A stretch of 9,883 nt of DNA from positions 1-9,883 of the forward strand of contig CABQAC010000054.1 of NCBI GenBank assembly GCA_902462035.1. Direction: 5' to 3'. Origin of the DNA: an uncultured Eubacteriales bacterium. GTDB taxonomy: Bacteria; Bacillota; Clostridia; Oscillospirales; Acutalibacteraceae. Below, piece after piece: positions 1 through 6,178 of the stretch. The notes below the pieces were generated by a model, which ran no database searches, was not told the DNA's origin, and saw only the letters and a list, made by a program, of their open reading frames with translations. Both the position numbers and the translations under genes were made by a program. The number at the start of each line of letters is the position of its first letter. The stretch's first letter is position 1.

Positions 1-704
1 ACCATGTGGGGCTGCCGCAACAGCCGCTCCAGCTTTTCAAACAGCCTTGTCTTCCATCCCCGCGCATCCATCTGCAGCCGGGATTCCCACCGGGCAAGCC
101 AGATACAAAACCGGATATGCCGCGGAGAAATCCGCCTGCTGTTGCCCCCATATAAATCGCCCATGGTATCCAGCAGCACACGGCCGAACAAATCGGACAC
201 CACCCTGCGCTGCGCCTTGGTCAGGCAAAAGGCGTCCGCCTGGCGCAGGGCGGTTATGGGCTGGCCGCGTTTGCGCCAAAGCAGCGCGGCGTCGATCTCG
301 TTTTCCATCCGGGCGTGGACCGGAAAACTGTGCCGGTCCCCGGTGGCAAGCTGATGCCCCGACCGGGCATAAATGTAAGGGTGGCAAAAGCGGTCGGCAC
401 CGTGATGGCACAAAAAGCCCGCCAAATAGGCCGCGCCGATTTCCCTCTCCTCCCCGGAAAGAGCGGACACGCGGCGGATAAAATGCCCGAAAAACAGCCC
501 CACCCGGTGTTCGTGCAGGTAGGCGCCCACGTTCCGGTGTTCGGTCCGCAGCAAGGACAGCACATCGTAAAACAGCAGATCCGGGCCCTGAAGCCCCAGC
601 CGAAAGGCGGCAAACTGCTTTTGCACAACCGTATTCATCAAGCCCGGCGCCAAGGCGCGGGCTACGTCCGTTCCAAACAGCTCGTGGGTTACAAAACCAG
701 GCAT
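1..704 (-). CDS. Zn-dependent phospholipase C family protein (PF00882-like), 3' end outside window
   Basis: The reading frame starts at ATG 704-702 behind a GAAAGGAG ribosome binding site and stays open for 234 codons to the left edge, so the C-terminus is missing. Visible motifs match the zinc-dependent phospholipase C-like family: MPGFVTHELFG at the N-terminus (His7), LGLQGPDLLFYD at 36-47 (Asp42), GFLCHHGADRFCHPYIYAR at 96-114 (His100, His101, Asp104, His108) and HARMENEID at 130-138 (His130, Glu134). These His/Asp/Glu residues are the expected metal ligands of the all-helical fold. There is no signal peptide, unlike secreted clostridial alpha-toxin-type enzymes, so the protein is probably cytoplasmic and its true substrate is unknown. 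It is divergent from the DUF4317 gene and has its own promoter. Family assignment is confident; hydrolase activity is inference. Confidence 0.85.
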   Translation of the reverse strand, partial: MPGFVTHELFGTDVARALAPGLMNTVVQKQFAAFRLGLQGPDLLFYDVLSLLRTEHRNVGAYLHEHRVGLFFGHFIRRVSALSGEEREIGAAYLAGFLCHHGADRFCHPYIYARSGHQLATGDRHSFPVHARMENEIDAALLWRKRGQPITALRQADAFCLTKAQRRVVSDLFGRVLLDTMGDLYGGNSRRISPRHIRFCIWLARWESRLQMDARGWKTRLFEKLERLLRQPHM

Positions 705-737
705 CGCTCACGCTCCTTTCCAGCAGAAACAATTTTT

Positions 738-766
738 ATTATATCGCAAAAAATGGCGATTTGCAA
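738..766 (-). promoter_or_regulatory. Predicted sigma-A promoter of the phospholipase C-like gene
   Basis: On the minus strand a perfect -10 TATAAT (743-738) lies 17 bp downstream of a -35-like TTGCAA (766-761). The spacer carries an inverted repeat, ATCGC (743-747) and GCGAT (756-760), which could be an operator. The start codon lies about 33 bp downstream of the -10 box. Confidence 0.6.
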
Positions 767-961
767 CCGCTCCCGCTTGTACTGGATATCTTTTCCAGCA
801 AGGCGGGTTTTACCGCCAGCAGCGATTAACCAAAATGTTTATTTTTGTAATTTTATACAAATCGCAATAAATATTTATATCGCACCGGCCGCGGGACCGC
901 TCCATAAAACAGCCGCCCCAAATTTTGGCGTCCCCCCCTCCAGCCCAAATGAATGCCGCGT

Positions 962-990
962 TTGAAAAAGAGGACGGTTTATGATATGAT
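962..990 (+). promoter_or_regulatory. Predicted sigma-A promoter of the DUF4317 gene
   Basis: TTGAAA (962-967) and TATGAT (985-990) are separated by exactly 17 bp. Each hexamer differs from consensus at one or two positions. The expected transcription start is near 997, giving a leader of about 36 nt before the ATG at 1033. Confidence 0.75.
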
Positions 991-1032
991 GGTGCATGCA
1001 AAAAACGACCGACCGAATGAAAAGAGGACGAC

Positions 1033-2163
1033 ATGAACGAAAAAGAAATTGCGGAAATCCGCCGCCGCTTCCGCCCGGATAAAGGCAATATCACCCATGT
1101 GCGGGGGTGCTATGTCAACGACCAGCGGCAAATCATCGCCGCGTTCGACCAATCGCTCGCCATCACGCCGCAGGAGGAAGGGGAGCGGATTCTGGCGCTG
1201 CTGAAACGATCCCTGTCCGGGACCTTGGGCAAAAACCTGATCGATATCACCTTCGACACCAAGCAGGTGGTGGACAGCGACGAACACCGGCTGCTGATGG
1301 CGCTGAGAAATTCCGGTCTGAAGGATGAGGACGCGGTGCAGTCGTTTTACCAGCGCGTCATCCAGTCCCTCTCGCTGGAAGGGCATTACCTGATTCTGCT
1401 GACCAACGACACCTACGACGTCCCCTACCGCGGGGGCGGCGGCGAAACGCTGGAGGACGCCTCCACGGAAGTGTTTTCCTATGTTCTGTGCAGCATTTGC
1501 CCGGTCAAAATGACAAAACCGGCGCTGCGCTACGATGGGAGCGACCAAATGCTGCGCAGCTTGAAAACCGACTGGGTCGTATCCGCGCCCGAACTGGGCT
1601 TTTTATTCCCCGCTTTTGACGACCGCAGCGCCAACATTTACAACGCCCTGTACTATACCCAGAACGCGGCGGACAACCACGCGGCGTTTGTGGACGCCGT
1701 CTTTCGCTGCGAAGTCCCCATGCCGGCGGCGGAGCAGAAAGAAACCTTTCAGGCCATGCTGGAAAACACCCTGGACGACGACTGCCGTTTCGAGGTGGTG
1801 CAGGCGGTACGGGAAGAGCTGTGCGGGATGATCGAAACCCACAAAGCCAATCACGAGACGGAACCGTTGGTGGTTTCCAAAGGGACCGTCAAGCGGCTGC
1901 TGGAAAGCTGCGGGGTGTCCGAAGAACGGGTCGCCGACTTCGACGAAAAATTTGACGCCGCATATGGGCCCGGCGCCGATATCAGCCCCCGTAACCTGGT
2001 GGACCCCAAGGTGGAGGTCCGCACACCGGACGTCACCATCACCGTCAGCCCCGAACGCGGCGACCTGGTGGAGACGCGCATGATAAACGGCCGAAAATAC
2101 ATCCTGATCCGCGCCGATGAGGGCGTCGAGGTCAACGGGGTCCGCATTCATATTACGGAATAA
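1033..2163 (+). CDS. DUF4317 family protein
   Basis: A 376-residue protein starts at ATG 1033 with AGAGGA at 1023-1028 just upstream, and ends at TAA before a strong terminator, so it is a single-gene transcription unit. The N-terminal segment MNEKEIAEIRRRFRPDKGNI, the following RGCYVND, and the VLCSICPVK stretch are typical of DUF4317, a family of about 370-400 residues widespread in Clostridia with no established function. The protein has no signal peptide or transmembrane segment, so it is probably cytoplasmic. The C-terminal part (about 325-376) is acidic and beta-rich and ends in GVRIHITE. Length and start agree with a complete gene. The family assignment comes from recognition of the sequence; no biochemical role should be inferred. 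Confidence 0.9.
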   Translation: MNEKEIAEIRRRFRPDKGNITHVRGCYVNDQRQIIAAFDQSLAITPQEEGERILALLKRSLSGTLGKNLIDITFDTKQVVDSDEHRLLMALRNSGLKDEDAVQSFYQRVIQSLSLEGHYLILLTNDTYDVPYRGGGGETLEDASTEVFSYVLCSICPVKMTKPALRYDGSDQMLRSLKTDWVVSAPELGFLFPAFDDRSANIYNALYYTQNAADNHAAFVDAVFRCEVPMPAAEQKETFQAMLENTLDDDCRFEVVQAVREELCGMIETHKANHETEPLVVSKGTVKRLLESCGVSEERVADFDEKFDAAYGPGADISPRNLVDPKVEVRTPDVTITVSPERGDLVETRMINGRKYILIRADEGVEVNGVRIHITE

Positions 2164-2173
2164 GCGGCCGGCA

Positions 2174-2212
2174 AAACAGCCCGGCTCCCCTTGTGGGAGC
2201 CGGGCTGTTTTT
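2174..2212 (+). terminator. Rho-independent terminator, possibly bidirectional
   Basis: A perfect 16-bp stem (2174-2189 paired with 2195-2210, core CAGCCCGGCTCCC) encloses a 5-nt loop and is followed by T residues to 2212. It begins 10 bp after the DUF4317 stop codon. The stem's own A-run gives TTTT on the minus strand, so it could also stop transcription arriving from the minus-strand URO-D-like gene, whose end shows no hairpin of its own. Confidence 0.93.
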
Positions 2213-2215
2213 GAT

Positions 2216-2481
2216 CGCAGACAGTATGGTTTCTATTCCAGCGAATCGCCGGCGTTTATCATCACGCCAAAGGGGGAATTTTTAGCGGCGGTCAAAAGTA
2301 TGCCGATCCGCATTGACGAAGAATGGATCGATCCACCGCATCGCGCGGCGGGTTCCAAAGGGCAAACCGCGCGCAGGCATATGATTTGCGCAATCCCAAA
2401 GCCGGTGACGGAATACGAAAAAGCAAACGGCAGACGCTTGACCGGTCATACGCCCGACGGGGTTCCGCGTGAAAACGACCG
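2216..2481 (+). pseudogene. Possible coding remnant without start or recognised family
   Basis: Between the DUF4317 terminator and the end of the minus-strand URO-D-like gene, one plus frame stays open with codon choice like that of real genes here. It reads QYGFYSSESPAFIITPKGEF, then IRIDEEWIDPP near 2303-2335, then PKPVTEYEKANGRRL near 2398-2440. No start codon with a ribosome binding site precedes it, and it has no stop before it runs antisense into the next gene. The best reading is a fragment of a lost gene, its 5' and 3' ends gone. I do not recognise a family. It may also be a chance open frame in G+C-rich DNA. Confidence 0.25.
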
Positions 2482-3525
2482 TCAGCGCTGCAAATCCTGG
2501 CAGACCTTCAAAAAAGTTTTAATCTGGCTGTCGCTGACGCGGCTGTCGATGCCCACGCAGGAAATAGAGGTCAGCCGGTTGCCGGATTGTTCGATCATCC
2601 CGGTAATCTCGGCCGCCATTTCGCTTTCGGTGGCGGTGCCGAGCTTGACCGGGCTGTACCGCAGGTTTAGGTAAACCCCCGGCAGCGCGGCGCGCACTTG
2701 GGCGATGTCCGAACCGTAGCCCACTTCGGCAAAGCAAAGGTCGCGCACCTTGGCGTAGCCTTGTGCCACCCGCTCCATATGGCCGCCGCAGTGGTGGATG
2801 CCGAAATCGCCTAGGGCATCGGCCAAGCGGTTGTCGCAGGGGAGCAGGAATTCCTCGTAAAAATCCCGGGAGATCAAATCCACTGTGCAGTTGGAGGTCA
2901 GGTATTGCCCGGGCACGGTTTTGGAAACGATGCCCGTCACCCCGGCCGAAATCGCCCGGCTGTAGCGCTGGAACGCCAAGCCGATTTCAATGGACATATC
3001 GGTAATTTTTTCCAGTAGCCCGTGTATGATGTCCGGTTCCTCGTAATACGCGGTGTAAAGTTCGGCGCCCAGCAGGTCGAAGGCGATATTTTGAATGCCC
3101 ATCAAGTTGACGCTGGGGATGACCGCTCCAAATTGTTCGTACAGCGCTTCCATTTGGCGCAGTTGGTTCTGCCACAGGGGGTGTTCGCTCAGGCGCGGAA
3201 GCTCCAGCTTTTCGGCGTCCTCCAGCGTCATTTGCAGCGACTGCACCTGCGGGGAATCCCCGTCGCTGTACTGCACCGGGCAGCCCAGCAGTTCGGAATG
3301 CAAATACCCGCAGGCCAGCATATCGCTGCCCAGGATCGGACGGGGAGCCGGGTCTTTCTCGCCCAAGCCGAATTCTCCAAAATGTTCGTACAAGGTCCGG
3401 CGCATTTTAACATCGCTCTGCAAGCGGACGCCCGCGTCCTCGAAGAAGGGCCGCCCAAAACTGATACCCGCGTTTTTGTGCCACCACGATGGGTGGAAGG
3501 TAATATCGTATGGAATTTTCTGCAT
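2482..3525 (-). CDS. Uroporphyrinogen decarboxylase-superfamily protein with methyltransferase-type zinc site
   Basis: This 347-residue protein starts at ATG 3525 behind AAAGGA (9-nt spacing) and ends in TGA. Its fold class is the URO-D/MtaA superfamily (PF01208-like TIM barrel). The key motif is IHHCGGH at 243-249 with a distant Cys323 in LTSISCVGID, matching the H-x-C...C zinc site (His244, Cys246, Cys323) of methylcobalamin-dependent methyltransferases such as MtaA and CmuA. The N-terminal Arg-rich substrate motif of true heme-pathway HemE (RQAGRYLPEY-like) is absent, so heme synthesis is unlikely. It lies 117 bp downstream of the family 4 glycosidase on the same strand with no clear promoter between, so co-transcription is likely. 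No corrinoid protein is encoded nearby. A role in methyl transfer is inference from the zinc motif; the substrate is unknown. Confidence 0.8.
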   Translation of the reverse strand: MQKIPYDITFHPSWWHKNAGISFGRPFFEDAGVRLQSDVKMRRTLYEHFGEFGLGEKDPAPRPILGSDMLACGYLHSELLGCPVQYSDGDSPQVQSLQMTLEDAEKLELPRLSEHPLWQNQLRQMEALYEQFGAVIPSVNLMGIQNIAFDLLGAELYTAYYEEPDIIHGLLEKITDMSIEIGLAFQRYSRAISAGVTGIVSKTVPGQYLTSNCTVDLISRDFYEEFLLPCDNRLADALGDFGIHHCGGHMERVAQGYAKVRDLCFAEVGYGSDIAQVRAALPGVYLNLRYSPVKLGTATESEMAAEITGMIEQSGNRLTSISCVGIDSRVSDSQIKTFLKVCQDLQR

Positions 3526-3594
3526 GGAATTTCATCCTTTCGTGTCATCTGGGGAAGTTCTGTCCGGATGGGTGGAAAAGGACAAAACCCCTTA

Positions 3595-3616
3595 CCGGCA
3601 AAAAACCGTTTGCCGG
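3595..3616 (-). other. Intercistronic hairpin between the GH4 and URO-D-like genes
   Basis: CCGGCAAA (3595-3602) and TTTGCCGG (3609-3616) form a perfect 8-bp stem with a 6-nt loop in the 117-bp gap. On the minus strand the hairpin is followed only after several bases by TTTT, so it is not a convincing terminator. It may be an RNA-processing or partial attenuation element. A shortened copy-like sequence (TTACCGGAAAAACCG) follows at about 3643-3657, overlapping the end of the GH4 gene. Confidence 0.4.
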
Positions 3617-3642
3617 GCGTTATGGTTCCCCGCAGGGCGCCG

Positions 3643-5037
3643 TTACCGGAAAAACCGCGGCAGCCACTGTTTATTGGCCATCAGAAGGTCGTCGCACAGC
3701 TTCGGAATGTCGGTAAAATCGGCGTTCGTGCCCGCGGGATCCAGCGACATGGCTTCCACCAGCAGCTGGCGGTCGCCGTCCAGCGCGGCGCGCACGACCA
3801 TATCCTGGATATCCCAGTGCAGGCGGCACAAGGTTCCCACCGCGCCGGGCAGTTCGCCGCTGGCCATCGGGACCACCCCCTGGTCGGAAACGGTGGCGAA
3901 CGTTTCGACAACCGCGCCCTTGGGCATGTTGGAGATTTGGCCTTCGTTCGGCATGTTGACCAGCGAAGTGACGGGCTTTTTGCACAGGATCGCCCGCATC
4001 AGCTCGACCATCTCTTCGCCGGATTTGCTCCACTCCGCCTGGGCTTTGCCCGCGGCGATGTCCTTAATGTGCTGGAAACCCTTTTCCCGGCTGTGGATAC
4101 GGGAATCCACCGTGGTCTTTTTGACGTTGTATTTCATGCCGAAACCGTTATGGACGTTGCACAGGCTGGGGTAAAACTCGATCAAATGGCGGTCGCCGCA
4201 CAGGGGCAGGTAACCGAACTGGCGGCACAGGGCGAACTTGGCCTTGCCGGTGTTGCTGGGCTGTGATACAATGCTCAAAGAAGCTTTTTCGCCGATATCC
4301 AGCTCGTCGTGCGTCGCGCAGTATTCGCGAATGCGGGGCAGCATATCCTCCCCCTTCAGGGTGGCTTTGGTCAGCCAGATAAAGTGATTGATGCCCGCCA
4401 CGGTGTAATCGAACCCCTGCTCGGGCAGCCATTGGTACAGATAGGTCAGCTTATCCATTCCTTCCGGCCGGTCAAGGCCCAAAATGGGGCCGAAGTATTC
4501 GTCGGCGCAGTGGAATTCGTGGCACATACCGATGACCCGCACCGATTTAGCCGCCCGGTTCATCGCGCTGGTGACGCAGGTCATGGGGTTTGTAACGTTT
4601 AACAGCCAGGCCCCGGGGCAAAGGCGCTCCATGTCCTGCACAACCTCGTACGCCACGGGCACGGTGCGGATGGCGGCCGAAATGCCTGGGATGCCCACCG
4701 TCATGGAAACCGGCAGCCGGATACCGTACCGAACCGGAAGTTCCAGATCCTGTACAAAAGCGTCCATAGTGCCGGGGCTGAAGGTAGTCGCCACAAAATC
4801 GGACCCCGGCAGCGCCTCTTCCCGGTCGGTATACACGGAAACCGTGTAATCCTTGTTCCGCTCGCGGTTGAAAACGCGCAGCATGCCGGCCACAGCCTCG
4901 GCATATTCCCGGCGGGGGTCCACCAGCCGGATTTCACCGCCGTCCACCTCGTCCATTTGGTAGACGTCCCGCATGATGAATTGCATCCAACCTACGCTGC
5001 CGCCGCCGATGACGGTAAAGTTGATTCTGTTTTTCAT
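3643..5037 (-). CDS. Family 4 glycosyl hydrolase (NAD- and metal-dependent alpha-glycosidase/glucuronidase type)
   Basis: This 464-residue protein matches GH4, whose members cleave glycosides by an NAD-assisted redox-elimination mechanism with a divalent metal. The Rossmann start is VIGGGSVGW (9-17; Gly11, Gly13, Gly16), and Asp40 in RLVDP ends the second strand as in NAD-binding enzymes. NVTNPM (147-152) supplies Asn150; MCHEFH (171-176) supplies the metal ligand Cys172; GINHFIW (215-221) supplies the second ligand His218; GDRHLIEFYP (281-290) and NMPNEGQISNMPKGAVVE (361-378) are also family signatures. The length is close to MelA-type enzymes (about 450). The substrate (galactoside, glucoside, glucuronide or galacturonide) cannot be settled from these motifs. 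It is the first gene of a probable two-gene operon, divergent from an AraC-type regulator. The start ATG 5037 has AAAGGGG about 12 nt upstream. No sugar transporter lies in the window. Confidence 0.92.
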   Translation of the reverse strand: MKNRINFTVIGGGSVGWMQFIMRDVYQMDEVDGGEIRLVDPRREYAEAVAGMLRVFNRERNKDYTVSVYTDREEALPGSDFVATTFSPGTMDAFVQDLELPVRYGIRLPVSMTVGIPGISAAIRTVPVAYEVVQDMERLCPGAWLLNVTNPMTCVTSAMNRAAKSVRVIGMCHEFHCADEYFGPILGLDRPEGMDKLTYLYQWLPEQGFDYTVAGINHFIWLTKATLKGEDMLPRIREYCATHDELDIGEKASLSIVSQPSNTGKAKFALCRQFGYLPLCGDRHLIEFYPSLCNVHNGFGMKYNVKKTTVDSRIHSREKGFQHIKDIAAGKAQAEWSKSGEEMVELMRAILCKKPVTSLVNMPNEGQISNMPKGAVVETFATVSDQGVVPMASGELPGAVGTLCRLHWDIQDMVVRAALDGDRQLLVEAMSLDPAGTNADFTDIPKLCDDLLMANKQWLPRFFR

Positions 5038-5059
5038 AGATCGATCGCACCCCTTTCTT

Positions 5060-5087
5060 TTGAGATTATTATAGCAGATTCTATAGA
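5060..5087 (+). promoter_or_regulatory. Weak candidate promoter of the AraC-type gene
   Basis: TTGAGA (5060-5065) and TATAGA (5082-5087) are separated by 16 bp on the plus strand. The match is modest. The elements overlap the GH4 promoter on the other strand, so the two directions would compete for polymerase. Confidence 0.3.
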
Positions 5088-5098
5088 TTTTTTTTCAA
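5068..5098 (-). promoter_or_regulatory. Predicted promoter of the GH4/URO-D-like pair
   Basis: The minus strand has an extended -10, TGCTATAAT (5076-5068), and TTGAAA (5098-5093) with a long 19-bp spacer, which the TGC extension may offset. It lies 31 bp before the GH4 start codon. A TCTATAGA palindrome (5080-5087) sits inside the spacer and is a candidate binding site for the divergent AraC-type regulator. Confidence 0.6.
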
Positions 5099-5165
5099 GA
5101 ATAGAGGGGATCTCCGTTTCAATATTCAAGGATCGTGCGCTGATTTGGGAGAGCGCAGGAGTAGG

Positions 5166-5172
5166 AAGGAGG
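5166..5172 (+). promoter_or_regulatory. Strong ribosome binding site fixing a GTG start
   Basis: AAGGAGG lies 9 nt before GTG 5182-5184. It sets the AraC-type start there, although the frame is open further upstream to an ATG at 4957 inside the GH4 gene; that extension would run antisense through GH4 coding sequence and its promoter. Confidence 0.8.
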
Positions 5173-5181
5173 GCCTTAGAA

Positions 5182-6012
5182 GTGTTCGATCCGGACCGTT
5201 TTGCCATCGAGTTTTATGACTCCGCCGCGCCCACCGTACCTTTGACCCACAGTCATAACAGTTTTGAAATCGACCTGTATGTATACGCTAAATTAAATAT
5301 CTTTGTAAAGGACAACAACTACGCCATCCGGGATCACGATCTGCTGTGGATTGACGACCATACCATCCACAAGGTGGTGTACCCGCCCAGCGAACGCTAT
5401 GCCCGGTATGTGCTCAACTTCTCGGAATCGTTTCTGCAACCGGCGCTGGCAGCCTTTGGCTGGGGCGGCCTGCTGGAGGAAATTAAGGCGAGCCCCGCGC
5501 GTCACCTTCATTTACACTCCCGGGAATACCACGAACTGCTGACCCTGTTCGAAGATTTACTTGTTTTTTTTGAAAAAGCACAGGAAGAACCCCGCTATGA
5601 ATCGGCCGCCGCGGCGCTGCTGCTGGCGCTGCTGGTACGGCTGCTGCAGCTGTTTCAGAAAGCGCGCGGGGCGGAGCTTTCCCAGACCGGGCTGCAGGTA
5701 CAGAAGATCATCCGGTACCTGGATGAAAATACCGGGCGCGGCGTGACCATGGACGAGCTGGAACGGGTATTCTATCTGAATAAATACTATATCAGCCACG
5801 CGTTCCGGGAGGTCACCGGCCTGAGCGTAGGCGAGTATTTGCAGCACCGCCGCATATTGGAGGCCCAAACGATGCTGACGAAAACCGATAAGCCCATTTT
5901 GGCTGTGGCGCTGGACTGCGGTTTTAATACCCTGCAAAACTTTTACAAAACCTTTAAAAAGGTATCCGGCATGACCCCGCTGCATTACCGCAACACATAC
6001 CGGCCCGGGTAA
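5182..6012 (+). CDS. AraC-family transcriptional regulator with N-terminal cupin sensor
   Basis: With the GTG start at 5182 the protein has 276 residues, a usual length for cupin-type AraC regulators. The N-terminal half is a sensor: THSHNSFEID (22-31) supplies the cupin His-x-His and Glu, and DHDLLWIDDHTIHKV (51-65) is the matching second strand pair. A leucine-rich helical linker (about 140-160) follows. The C-terminal DNA-binding domain spans about 176-274, with one helix-turn-helix in MDELERVFYLNKYYISHAF (190-208) and the second in ILAVALDCGFNTLQNFYKTF (239-258), followed by KKVSGMTPLHYR, the standard AraC signature. It is divergent from the GH4 and URO-D-like genes and is therefore the likely activator of that pair, probably responding to a sugar bound in the cupin. 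The next gene downstream has its own promoter, so co-transcription is not required. Confidence 0.9.
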   Translation: MFDPDRFAIEFYDSAAPTVPLTHSHNSFEIDLYVYAKLNIFVKDNNYAIRDHDLLWIDDHTIHKVVYPPSERYARYVLNFSESFLQPALAAFGWGGLLEEIKASPARHLHLHSREYHELLTLFEDLLVFFEKAQEEPRYESAAAALLLALLVRLLQLFQKARGAELSQTGLQVQKIIRYLDENTGRGVTMDELERVFYLNKYYISHAFREVTGLSVGEYLQHRRILEAQTMLTKTDKPILAVALDCGFNTLQNFYKTFKKVSGMTPLHYRNTYRPG

Positions 6013-6013
6013 C

Positions 6014-6042
6014 GCACAAAGCGCCGCGGCGCGCCGTTTTGC
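6014..6042 (+). terminator. Possible weak terminator after the AraC-type gene
   Basis: A 12-bp palindrome GCGCCGCGGCGC (6021-6032) flanked by AAA on the left and GCCGTTTT on the right lies just after the stop codon. The palindrome allows only a short stem of about 4 bp with a 4-nt loop, so termination efficiency is doubtful. Confidence 0.25.
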
Positions 6043-6078
6043 ATCCTAATTTTTCCGCCGCATCATGGGGCAGAAATA

Positions 6079-6107
6079 TTTACAAAAAAATTTCGACATG
6101 ATATGAT
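6079..6107 (+). promoter_or_regulatory. Predicted sigma-A promoter of the EAL-domain gene
   Basis: TTTACA (6079-6084) and TATGAT (6102-6107) are separated by exactly 17 bp in an AT-rich stretch. The expected transcript has a leader of about 65 nt before ATG 6179. Confidence 0.75.
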
Positions 6108-6154
6108 ACATATGAAATAAAAAAAACATATTCTACTATTATAAAAGGGATTTC

Positions 6155-6164
6155 GAAACGTTTC
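6155..6164 (+). promoter_or_regulatory. LacI-operator-like palindrome in the leader
   Basis: GAAACGTTTC is a perfect 10-bp palindrome with a central CG, the hallmark of LacI/GalR-family operators. It lies about 40 bp downstream of the expected transcription start and just before the GGGAGA ribosome binding site (6167-6172), a position suited to a roadblock repressor. It lacks the outer TG/CA bases of a standard CcpA cre site. No LacI-family gene is in the window. Confidence 0.35.
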
Positions 6165-6178
6165 ACGGGAGAAAAGCA

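Larger units (their letters stand above)
705..1032. other. Divergent intergenic region, AT-rich core with palindromes
   Basis: This 328-bp gap separates the divergent phospholipase C-like and DUF4317 genes and holds a promoter for each. The AT-rich core (about 831-880) contains TTTGTA/TACAAA arms separated by 6 bp and a perfect 12-bp palindrome ATAAATATTTAT at 867-878. A 10-mer TTATATCGCA occurs at both 739-748 and 875-884. I see no small gene here. The palindromes could be regulator binding sites or simply AT-rich promoter sequence. Confidence 0.4.

Noticed and set aside
37..732. A 231-codon minus-strand frame over the first gene
   Set aside because: It is out of frame with the phospholipase C-like protein, whose motifs and ribosome binding site clearly define the true frame; the alternative product is Arg/Pro/Gly-rich without motifs.
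967..1030. Direct repeat AAAGAGGACG at 967-976 and 1021-1030
   Set aside because: One copy is in a promoter spacer and the other is the ribosome binding site; a purine-rich 10-mer repeated once is probably chance.
979..1548. Minus-strand open frames opposite the DUF4317 gene (also 1603-2151)
   Set aside because: They are antisense shadows of a recognised gene, with no ribosome binding site or recognisable family.
2482..3525. Annotation as HemE (heme-pathway uroporphyrinogen decarboxylase)
   Set aside because: The N-terminal HemE substrate-binding motif is missing and the methyltransferase-type H-x-C...C zinc site is present; no heme genes are nearby.
3022..4266. A 414-codon open frame on the plus strand opposite the URO-D-like and GH4 genes
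   Set aside because: It spans two well-supported minus-strand genes and their gap, has no family motifs, and is the usual antisense openness of G+C-rich coding DNA.
4957..5181. N-terminal extension of the AraC-type protein to an upstream ATG
   Set aside because: It would overlap the GH4 coding region antisense and its promoter, and the AAGGAGG site nine bases before GTG 5182 marks a better start.
6151..6168. CcpA cre site around GAAACGTTTC
   Set aside because: The outer bases needed for the cre consensus (TG on the left, CA on the right at the proper spacing) do not match; only the LacI-type core remains.
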